Origin: Bacteroidales bacterium
Lineage (GTDB): Bacteria; Bacteroidota; Bacteroidia; Bacteroidales; P3
Direction of reading: 5' to 3'
Assembly: GCA_017501495.1 (NCBI GenBank)
Contig: JAFVWV010000176.1
Location: forward strand, 1 to 34,889
DNA: 34,889 nt
The position numbers and the translations under genes were made by a program. The notes below the pieces were generated by a model. That model saw only the letters and a list, made by a program, of their open reading frames with translations. It made no database searches and had not been told where the DNA came from. Positions 14,369-20,299 of this stretch are shown here, in pieces. Numbering within the stretch: position 1 is the stretch's first letter; each line of letters begins with the position of its first letter.

Positions 14369-15271
14369 ATGACGATAAAAGAGATTGATGTCAAGAGCGT
14401 GATGACCAAGTCGAACCTGCCGGTCAGCGACTTCTCTGTCAACACCTACGTGGGCTGCGCCCATGCCTGCAAGTACTGCTACGCCTCGTTCATGAAGCGT
14501 TTCACCAACCATCCCGAACCGTGGGGCGACTTTGTGGACGTGAAGCGTTGGCCCGACATCAAGAACGCCAGACGCTATGCAGGCAAAGAGGCTTTTCTCG
14601 GCTCGGTGACCGACTGCTACCAGCCCTGCGAGGCCAAATACAAGCGCACCCGCGCGCTGCTGGAACAGCTGCAGGGTAGTGGCATACGCATCAGCATCGC
14701 CACCAAGAGCGACCTCGTGCTACGCGACCTCGACCTCATAAAAACCTTCCCCGGCGCCCGCGTCAGCTGGAGCATCAACACCCTTGACGAGGACTTTCGC
14801 CGTGAGATGGACCGCGGCGTGAGCATCGAGCGGCGTCTGGAGGCTATGCGCCAGTTCTATGAGGCTGGCATCGACACCACCTGCTTCATCTCGCCCATCT
14901 TCCCCGGCATCACCGACGTCGAGGCCATCATCGAACGCGCCAAAGGCCAGTGCAACCTCGTGTGGCTGGAGAACCTCAACCTGCGCGGCGACTACAAAGG
15001 ACGCATACTGCAGTGGGTGCATGAACACCACCCCAGACTCGACACCCTCTACCGCGACATCTACACCCGCAAAGACCGCACCTATTGGCACGAACTCAAC
15101 GCCGACCTGAGCCATTTCTGCGCCGACCGCGGCCTGCGCTACGTACGCAACGACGACACCACCCACGCCCGCCACGGCGAGCCCCCAGTGGTGGTCAACT
15201 ACTTCTACCATGAAGAGATAATCCCCTCGGCCCGCAAAGAGCAGCTGCGCCAAACCCGGACGTGCTGCTGA
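14369..15271 (+). CDS. Radical SAM protein (SplB-like; resembles 'mobile pair protein B')
   Basis: Radical SAM enzyme of 300 residues. Cysteines 30, 34 and 37 (CAHACKYC) form CX3CX2C, which binds the [4Fe-4S] cluster that cleaves S-adenosylmethionine. The surroundings (VKSVMTKSNLPVSDFSVNTYVGC, YCYASFMKRFTNHPEPWGDF) and later GSVTDCYQPCEAKYKRTRALLE and SWSINTLDEDFRREMD match the COG1533/SplB group, in particular proteins that databases call radical SAM mobile pair protein B. The reaction is unknown. The usual A partner is not present; the neighbour is a flavoprotein with a cysteine cluster, which could supply electrons. The frame is open to 14312, but that overlaps the flavoprotein gene; the ATG at 14369, 4 bp after its stop, is preferred. 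Confidence 0.85.
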   Translation: MTIKEIDVKSVMTKSNLPVSDFSVNTYVGCAHACKYCYASFMKRFTNHPEPWGDFVDVKRWPDIKNARRYAGKEAFLGSVTDCYQPCEAKYKRTRALLEQLQGSGIRISIATKSDLVLRDLDLIKTFPGARVSWSINTLDEDFRREMDRGVSIERRLEAMRQFYEAGIDTTCFISPIFPGITDVEAIIERAKGQCNLVWLENLNLRGDYKGRILQWVHEHHPRLDTLYRDIYTRKDRTYWHELNADLSHFCADRGLRYVRNDDTTHARHGEPPVVVNYFYHEEIIPSARKEQLRQTRTCC

Positions 15272-15308
15272 AAAACAAGTAAAAACAACTAATAAAATAC
15301 CAACCAAC

Positions 15309-15437
15309 ATGAAAAAAGTCATCGTAATTTCAACCAGTCTCCGCCCCGGCGCCACCCACTGCTACCTATACGACGGCAGCGAGGGCAACTGCATCCCGTG
15401 GGACACGCTGGCGGAGTTTTTCAGCAAAAATTTATAG
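15309..15437 (+). pseudogene. Chimeric 42-codon ORF: flavoprotein start fused to a hydrolase-like tail
   Basis: An intact small reading frame. Codons 1-14 (MKKVIVISTSLRPG) equal the start of the flavoprotein gene at 16501, with differences only at silent positions. Codons 15-42 (ATHCYLYDGSEGNC, then IPWDTLAEFFSKNL) look like the end of an alpha/beta hydrolase, with GATH as the possible catalytic-His segment and a terminal FFxKNL helix. The most economical reading is a deletion that fused the head of one gene to the tail of another at a shared CCGGC-like sequence. The rest of the 15272-15475 spacer has only an A-rich leader before this ATG. Whether it is translated is unknown. Confidence 0.7.
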
Positions 15438-15475
15438 ACATTGCAGATAAGTAACAGTCAAATCAGAATTCAGCC

Positions 15476-15844
15476 ATGATAAAAGATGTTGTTTTAGTTG
15501 GAATAGGTAGTGGGATAGGTGGCATCTGTCGCTATCTTATTTCACTTTGTATGGGCCATGTAGGAAAAGGTTTTCCATGGGGAACATTTGCAGTTAATGT
15601 TGCCGGTTGTCTTCTAATTGGAATTTTGTGGGGAGTGACTAGTCGTTTTCAGAACTTATCTTCGGCATTCTCTCTGTTCCTCATCGCTGGATTTTGTGGT
15701 GGTTTCACTACTTTCTCAACATTCTCAAAAGAGGGGCTGGCATTGTTGCAGGCCAATAATTACACCTTATTTTCGTTATATGTAGCAGGTAGTGTGGTGT
15801 TGGGAATCATAGCAGTAGCATTAGGATATATAGCAACAAAGTAA
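15476..15844 (+). CDS. crcB: Fluoride channel CrcB/Fluc
   Basis: Small membrane protein that exports fluoride as a dual-topology dimer in the inner membrane. The 122 residues give four hydrophobic helices with the family marks GGICRYLIS (about 15-23), GTFAVNVAGCLLIG with the pore Asn at 41, and AGFCGGFTTFSTFSKE (71-86), which carries the pore phenylalanines and the central sodium site. Base composition is visibly more A+T-rich than in neighbouring genes, suggesting recent acquisition. No fluoride (crcB) riboswitch is recognisable in the short upstream region. The acetyltransferase gene follows after 9 bp, so one transcript is likely. Confidence 0.95.
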   Translation: MIKDVVLVGIGSGIGGICRYLISLCMGHVGKGFPWGTFAVNVAGCLLIGILWGVTSRFQNLSSAFSLFLIAGFCGGFTTFSTFSKEGLALLQANNYTLFSLYVAGSVVLGIIAVALGYIATK

Positions 15845-15853
15845 ATCTCATTT

Positions 15854-16504
15854 ATGACCAAGATACAAAACAGACCTAACCCCAATGAGGCTTTCCCCAA
15901 TCCCAATCTCCCGCGCATCTGCTTCATCAAGAACGTGGTGAAGAACCCTCGTATCATCATCGGCGACTATACCTACTACGATGATGTGGATGGTGCCGAA
16001 CAGTTTGAGAAGCATGTCACCCATTTCTACGACTTCATTGGCGACCGGCTGATTATCGGCAAGTTCTGCGCCATTGCCAAAGGGATTGAGTTTGTGATGA
16101 ATGGTGCCAATCACCGCATGGATGGCGTGACCACCTATCCGTTCTATATCATGGGTGGCGACTGGGGCAGCGCCATCGCTCCCGTGAAAGACGAATTGCC
16201 TCTGAAGGGCGACACCGTTGTGGGCAATGACGTTTGGATTGGCCAAAATGTAACCATCATGCCGGGCGTCCATATCGGCGACGGGGCCATCATCGGGGCC
16301 AACTCGGTAGTGGCCTCCGACATTCCTTCCTATGCTATTGTTGTTGGCAACCCCTGCCGGGTGGTCAAAATGCGTTTTGACGACGAGTTCATCGCCTATC
16401 TGTTGAAGTTGAAATGGTGGGATTGGGACATAGAGAAGATTGAGGCCAATTTTGAGGCTCTGTCAAGTAATGATTTGTCATTAATCAAAAAGATAAAAAT
16501 ATGA
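15854..16504 (+). CDS. Vat/CatB-type O-acetyltransferase (hexapeptide-repeat)
   Basis: Trimeric left-handed beta-helix acyltransferase of the xenobiotic acetyltransferase group, which includes the streptogramin A acetyltransferases (Vat) and CatB chloramphenicol acetyltransferases; 216 residues. Matching features are IIIGDYTYYDD, LIIGKFCAIAKG, MNGANHRMDG with the catalytic His at 87, the hexapeptide coil VVGNDVWIGQNVTIMPGVHIG (with a GDGAIIGANS continuation) and KWWDWDIEKI near the end. The true acceptor is uncertain: many CatB-related members of Bacteroidales have no proven drug activity. It follows crcB by 9 bp and overlaps the next gene by 4 bp (ATGA), indicating one operon with translational coupling. 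Confidence 0.88.
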   Translation: MTKIQNRPNPNEAFPNPNLPRICFIKNVVKNPRIIIGDYTYYDDVDGAEQFEKHVTHFYDFIGDRLIIGKFCAIAKGIEFVMNGANHRMDGVTTYPFYIMGGDWGSAIAPVKDELPLKGDTVVGNDVWIGQNVTIMPGVHIGDGAIIGANSVVASDIPSYAIVVGNPCRVVKMRFDDEFIAYLLKLKWWDWDIEKIEANFEALSSNDLSLIKKIKI

Positions 16505-17037
16505 AAAAAGTCATCGTTATATCAACCAGTCTCCGTCCGGGTTCAAACAGTCACGCTTTGGCGGAGCAGTTCGCCGAAGGTGCGAAGGCAGCTGGACACG
16601 AGGTGGAACTCGTCTCGCTGCGCGGCAAGGAAATACGCTTCTGCGTGGGATGCCTCTCATGTCAACAGACGGGCGCTTGCATCTTCAAGGACGATGTGCC
16701 GGCCATCATGGAGCGTGTCCTCAATGCCGACGTGGTCTGCTGGGCCACACCCATCTACTACTACGAGATGAGCGGCCAGATGAAGACCCTCATCGACCGC
16801 ATGAACGCCATGTACCCCAAGGACTACCGTTTTCGCGACGTCTACCTGCTGACCACCGCCGCAGAGGACGACGCCCATGTACCTGCGCGTGCCGAAAGCG
16901 GCCTGCAGGGCTGGATAGACTGCTTTGGCAGGTCGGCCCTCAAAGGCCATCTCTTCTGCGGCGGCGTAGGTGGCCCCAACGAGATTGCCGGCAACAGCAG
17001 ACTGCAGGAGGCCTACAACCTTGGCCAGTCCGTGTAA
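16501..17037 (+). CDS. Iron-sulfur flavoprotein-like NAD(P)H-dependent reductase
   Basis: Second flavodoxin-fold protein of the island, 178 residues. The start KKVIVISTSLRPGSNSHALAEQ is the FMN-phosphate loop. Cysteines 48, 51, 54 and 60 form CX2CX2CX5C (CVGCLSCQQTGAC), as in Isf-type proteins. ADVVCWATPIYYYEMSGQMKTLIDR is the second flavin loop. The ATG overlaps the stop of the acetyltransferase gene (ATGA), so translation is coupled. A short copy of its first 14 codons lies 1.2 kb upstream at 15309, so crcB and the acetyltransferase gene are bracketed by matching sequences. Substrate unknown; quinone, nitro-compound or electron-transfer roles are possible. Confidence 0.88.
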   Translation: MKKVIVISTSLRPGSNSHALAEQFAEGAKAAGHEVELVSLRGKEIRFCVGCLSCQQTGACIFKDDVPAIMERVLNADVVCWATPIYYYEMSGQMKTLIDRMNAMYPKDYRFRDVYLLTTAAEDDAHVPARAESGLQGWIDCFGRSALKGHLFCGGVGGPNEIAGNSRLQEAYNLGQSV

Positions 17038-17075
17038 TCGAAATCTCCACCATCATGTCATGATGTTTACTTTAT

Positions 17076-17106
17076 TTTGCCAGTTTAAATAATATTCGTA
17101 ATTTTG
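17076..17106 (+). promoter_or_regulatory. hutI promoter (-33 TTTG, -7 TAATTTTG)
   Basis: TTTG at 17076-17079, a 19-base spacer and TAATTTTG at 17099-17106 make a textbook Bacteroidetes promoter. The leader to the ATG at 17131 is about 20 bases. Confidence 0.8.
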
Positions 17107-17130
17107 CAGCCGATTTAATGACTGCAAATT

Positions 17131-18381
17131 ATGCTGACACTTATCGAAAATATCAAAGAGCTGGTGCAGGTGGAAACCGGCCGGCGGAAACTGCGCGCCC
17201 AAGGCAATGAGATGGCGCAGATGGAGACTGTCAAAGACGCTTACCTCCTCGTCGAGGATGACAAAATAAAGGCTTTCGGGCCAATGAGCGAGTGGAAGAC
17301 GGAAAGTGGAAAGTGGAAGGTGGACAGAGAAGTGGATGCCACGGGACGGCTGGTTTTCCCGACGTTCTGCGACTCTCACACGCACCTCGTCTATGCCAAC
17401 TCGCGCGAACATGAGTTTGTTGACAAAATCCGCGGCCTCTCGTACGAAGAGATTGCCAAGAGGGGAGGGGGCATCCTCAACTCGGCCAAAGCCACGGCGG
17501 CTGCCTCGGAGCAGGAACTATACGACATGGCATGGCTGCGCCTCGAAGAAGCCATGCGCCTCGGTACCGGTGCCATCGAGATCAAGAGCGGCTATGGTCT
17601 AAGCACCGAGAGCGAGTTGAAGCTGCTGCGCGTCATACGCCGCCTGAAAGAGAATTCGCCGCTGACTATCAAGTCCAACTTCCTCGGCGCCCACGGCATC
17701 CCGATGGAATACCGCGGCCATCAAGAGGATTACGTTGACCTCGTTATCAACGAAATGATACCGCGTGTGGCCGACGAGGGACTGGCCGACTTCATCGATG
17801 TTTTCTGCGACCAAGGCTTCTTCACCGTCGACGACACCGCCCGCATCCTCGAAGCCGGCATCAAGCACGGCATGCGGCCCAAGATCCACGCCAACGAGAT
17901 GGCCATTTCGGGCGGCGTGCAGGTGGGCGTGAAATACAATGCCATCTCGGTCGACCACCTCGAGCAGATGGGCGATGCCGAAATAGAATGCCTGAAAGGC
18001 TCTGACACCATGCCCACCATTCTTCCCGGATGTGCTTTCTTCCTGGGTCTTCCCCTCTCGCCGGCGCGCCGGATGATTGAGGCTGGGCTGCCGGTGGCTA
18101 TGGCGTCGGACTACAACCCCGGCACTTCGCCCTCGTGCAATATGCAGCTCATCCTCTCGATGGCCTGCATCCGCTACCGCCTCACCCCCGAAGAGGCGCT
18201 TAACGCCACCACTCTCAACACCGCCTGCGCCATGGACGTCAGCGGCAATTTGGGCACCATAGCCGTCGGCAAACGTGCCAACTTCTACATCACCAAGCCC
18301 ATCGCCAGCTATGAGTATATGCCCTACAGCTACGGCGAGAACAAGGTGGAGCGCGTGTTCCTGAACGGTGTGGAAAGGTAA
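17131..18381 (+). CDS. hutI: Imidazolonepropionase
   Basis: Amidohydrolase that opens imidazolone-5-propionate to N-formimino-L-glutamate, step three of histidine degradation. The 416-residue length is normal. Metal and catalytic residues are in place: HxH at 83 and 85 (DSHTHLVYA), His188 (FLGAHGIP), His253 (KIHANEMA) and Asp327 (SDYNPGTSP). SGYGLSTESELK matches the family's substrate-binding part. Residues 54-66 are encoded by a heptamer array and form an odd Lys/Trp-rich insert before the barrel. The gene has its own promoter. The other hut genes are absent, and a heptamer-filled spacer leads to the lolD-like gene. A broken second copy lies at 13022. Confidence 0.95.
   Translation: MLTLIENIKELVQVETGRRKLRAQGNEMAQMETVKDAYLLVEDDKIKAFGPMSEWKTESGKWKVDREVDATGRLVFPTFCDSHTHLVYANSREHEFVDKIRGLSYEEIAKRGGGILNSAKATAAASEQELYDMAWLRLEEAMRLGTGAIEIKSGYGLSTESELKLLRVIRRLKENSPLTIKSNFLGAHGIPMEYRGHQEDYVDLVINEMIPRVADEGLADFIDVFCDQGFFTVDDTARILEAGIKHGMRPKIHANEMAISGGVQVGVKYNAISVDHLEQMGDAEIECLKGSDTMPTILPGCAFFLGLPLSPARRMIEAGLPVAMASDYNPGTSPSCNMQLILSMACIRYRLTPEEALNATTLNTACAMDVSGNLGTIAVGKRANFYITKPIASYEYMPYSYGENKVERVFLNGVER
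17292..17326 (+). repeat. Five 7-bp repeats inside hutI
   Basis: Five contiguous heptamers of consensus GTGGAAR run from 17292 to 17326 and are translated as a Trp/Lys/Glu-rich stretch (within residues 54-66) at the variable border between the N-terminal beta-sandwich and the barrel. Gain or loss of one unit would shift the frame, since 7 is not a multiple of 3. Confidence 0.9.
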
Positions 18382-18382
18382 G

Positions 18383-18410
18383 GTTTAAAGTTTAAGGTTT
18401 ACGGTTTAAA
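18383..18410 (+). repeat. Four 7-bp repeats filling the hutI-lolD spacer
   Basis: Four contiguous heptamers of consensus GTTTAAR begin one base after the hutI stop and end exactly at the GTG start of the next gene. The whole spacer consists of repeat. It would occupy the ribosome-binding region of the lolD-like gene, so copy number could tune its translation. Confidence 0.9.
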
Positions 18411-19061
18411 GTGATAACTGCAAGCAATATCAATAAGAGCTATGGCTCGTTGCAGGTGCTGAAAGACATCAACCTCAGCATCGGCCAGGGCGAGGTGGTC
18501 AGCATCGTAGGTGCCAGCGGGGCGGGGAAGACCACCCTGCTCCAGATACTGGGCACACTGGACCGGCCCGACAGCGGCGCGCTGCACTACGGAGACACCG
18601 ACGTTACGGCTTTGAAAGAGAAGGAACTGGCACGCTTCCGCAATGAGAAGATAGGTTTCGTCTTCCAAGCTCACCATTTGCTGCCCGAATTCACGGCCGA
18701 AGAGAACGTGATGATTCCGGCCTTGATACGCGGCGACAGACCCGACGAAGCGCGCAGCCGCGCCCGGCAGTTGCTTGAACGGCTGCACTTGGCGGAACGG
18801 GCACTGCACAAACCGGCCGCCCTCAGCGGCGGCGAGGCGCAACGCGTGGCTGTGGCCCGCGCGCTTATGAACAGCCCCATGGTGGTGCTTGCCGACGAAC
18901 CAAGCGGCAACCTTGACAGTCAGCACGCCCGCGAGCTGCACAATCTTTTTTTCGAGTTGCGCAAAGACCTGGGTCAGACTTTCGTCATCGTGACGCACAA
19001 CGAGGAATTGGCCGACATGGCCGACCGCAAAATAACAATCAAAGATGGAAAGAATCAGTAG
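18411..19061 (+). CDS. LolD/MacB-type ABC transporter ATPase, GTG start
   Basis: ATP-binding subunit of a type VII ABC exporter, most like LolD of the lipoprotein-release system; 216 residues. Motifs: Walker [10 protein letters not shown] (34-42), Q-loop [18 protein letters not shown], signature [15 protein letters not shown] (138-152), Walker [13 protein letters not shown] (158-169) and the switch His in [11 protein letters not shown]. The PEFTAEENV segment and SGNLD are typical of LolD-like proteins. The start is GTG, directly after the heptamer array; no ATG fits. No permease gene (LolC/LolE) is adjacent, so the partner must be elsewhere. The 3' end overlaps the next gene by 17 bp. Confidence 0.9.
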   Translation: MITASNINKSYGSLQVLKDINLSIGQGEVVSIVGASGAGKTTLLQILGTLDRPDSGALHYGDTDVTALKEKELARFRNEKIGFVFQAHHLLPEFTAEENVMIPALIRGDRPDEARSRARQLLERLHLAERALHKPAALSGGEAQRVAVARALMNSPMVVLADEPSGNLDSQHARELHNLFFELRKDLGQTFVIVTHNEELADMADRKITIKDGKNQ

Positions 19062-19836
19062 ACAACGAGACAACGAGACATTGAGACACCGGGACAATAA
19101 GCAGACCGTATACGGTTTGCGGCCCGTGATTGAGGCTATCGACAGCGGCCAGCAGATAGAGCGGGTGTTGATTCAGAACGGACTGAACAGTTCGTTGCTG
19201 GGCGAGCTGCGCTCGAAGATGAGCGAACACAACGTGCCATTCCAATACGTGCCGGTGGAGAAACTGAACAAGCTGACTTCCGGCAATCACCAAGGAGTTG
19301 TGGCTACAATCGGAGCTGTGAAATACTATAGCCTGACGGATATACTGGAGTCTGCGCAGGCACCCGATTGCCCGTCCATGCAGCCGCTCCTTGTCCTGCT
19401 CGACCGCGTGACCGACGTGCGCAACATGGGAGCCATAGCGCGCACGGCGGAATGCACAGGCGTCGGCGCGCTCATTGTGCCCGACCGTGGAAGCGCAGCC
19501 ATGAACGAAGACGCCGTCAAGACCAGCAGCGGTGCGTTGCTGCGTCTGCCCGTCTGCCGCGAGCCGAACCTGAAGACCGTTGTCAACCTTGTCAAACAAT
19601 ACGGCTACCAAGTGGTTGCAGCCACGGAGAAAGGTGCCGTGCACTACCGCGATGTCGACTTCCGAAAGCCGACCCTTCTCATCATGGGCAACGAAGAAAC
19701 CGGCATCAGTCCTGAACTGCTGAAAATGTGCGATGTGCGAGCCAAACTGCCAATCGTGGGCGAGGTGGCCTCGCTCAACGTCAGCGTGGCAGCAGGTGTC
19801 TTCATGTACGAAGCCCTCGAACAGCGGCAGCGCTGA
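19045..19836 (+). CDS. rlmB: SpoU/TrmH-family RNA 2'-O-methyltransferase (RlmB-like)
   Basis: Knotted SPOUT methyltransferase that puts a 2'-O-methyl group on rRNA or tRNA, 263 residues. The N-terminal substrate-binding domain begins [23 protein letters not shown]. The catalytic domain shows [19 protein letters not shown] (motif 1), [12 protein letters not shown] (motif 2) and [23 protein letters not shown] (motif 3), all intact. The ATG at 19045 overlaps the lolD-like gene by 17 bp. The first 20 or so residues are encoded mostly by an octamer repeat and are not conserved; a TTG at 19081 could be an alternative start. A strong terminator follows. RlmB is the best guess; TrmH itself cannot be excluded. 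Confidence 0.88.
   Translation: MERISRQRDNETLRHRDNKQTVYGLRPVIEAIDSGQQIERVLIQNGLNSSLLGELRSKMSEHNVPFQYVPVEKLNKLTSGNHQGVVATIGAVKYYSLTDILESAQAPDCPSMQPLLVLLDRVTDVRNMGAIARTAECTGVGALIVPDRGSAAMNEDAVKTSSGALLRLPVCREPNLKTVVNLVKQYGYQVVAATEKGAVHYRDVDFRKPTLLIMGNEETGISPELLKMCDVRAKLPIVGEVASLNVSVAAGVFMYEALEQRQR
19061..19100 (+). repeat. Five 8-bp repeats at the 5' end of the methyltransferase gene
   Basis: Five contiguous octamers of consensus GACAACGA (the first two identical) begin at the last base of the lolD-like stop codon and lie inside codons 6-19 of the downstream gene. Eight is not a multiple of three, so losing or gaining one unit would put the ATG at 19045 out of frame, as in contingency genes. 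Confidence 0.88.
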
Positions 19837-19864
19837 CAACTGTTGCCGCCATCCGTCACCATAC

Positions 19865-19902
19865 AGCCCCGTCCGGACACAACCTGACGGGGCTTTTCTT
19901 TT
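19865..19902 (+). terminator. Rho-independent terminator after rlmB
   Basis: AGCCCCGTC (19865-19873), a 12-base loop and GACGGGGCT (19886-19894) form a perfect 9-bp stem followed by TTTTCTTTT. It closes the hutI-lolD-rlmB group. Confidence 0.92.
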
Positions 19903-19924
19903 GCCTCTCTGCCGACTTTATTTA

Positions 19925-20041
19925 GACCTATCTCCGCCTTGTCTTCTACTTGACTGCGCTATGCAATGTCTTACAAAAGTAAGTGTTGGTATAGGGAATG
20001 GTAGGAGAAGGTATAGAGAAGAGTAAGAGATGGTGGCTATG
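19925..20041. repeat. Degenerate 11-bp repeats in two orientations (array D)
   Basis: The right half (about 19988-20036) repeats TATAGRGAADGG-like units, with GGTA at 19988, 20000 and 20010 and decayed copies near 20022 and 20032. These are the same purine-rich units as in array C. The left half (about 19925-19972) carries pyrimidine-rich units (CCTATCTCC, CTATGCAATGT, CTTAC) that read as inverted copies. The array lies between the rlmB terminator and the promoter of the giant surface gene. The rest of 19837-20299 holds the terminator, the promoter and a leader of about 85-90 bases; no gene is seen. Confidence 0.7.
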
Positions 20042-20176
20042 TATGCCTGATTTACAGCGAGTTGGAACTGCTGTTTTTTGAGGTTCGCCGAAATTTTTTT
20101 CAAAAAAAGTTGCATTTTTGGCAATCGGCTGATTTGTAGTGTTTTGTGTGATGTTATTATTTAAAAAATATTAAAA

Positions 20177-20209
20177 TTGCACGTGATTTGAAAAAAACGT
20201 GTATATTTG
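20177..20209 (+). promoter_or_regulatory. Predicted promoter of the giant surface-protein gene
   Basis: TTG at 20177-20179, a 22-base spacer and TATATTTG at 20202-20209 (exact -7 match). A TTTGA also lies 11 bases before the -7 box. The leader to the ATG at 20300 is about 85-90 bases and ends in a purine-rich stretch. Confidence 0.65.
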
Positions 20210-20299
20210 CATTGGGATAAAAGTGCCCGAAAAGGGTGGACTGTGTCCCGATGAATTGATATAACTGACTGATATAAAAGAAGAAAAAATAAACGAGAT

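Noticed and set aside
15438..15475. Fluoride riboswitch before crcB
   Set aside because: The 38-base stretch lacks the conserved pseudoknot elements and is too short after the preceding ORF.
13022..17131. Insertion sequence or integrative element carrying the island
   Set aside because: No transposase, integrase, terminal inverted repeats or target duplications are visible; only the hutI copies bracket it.
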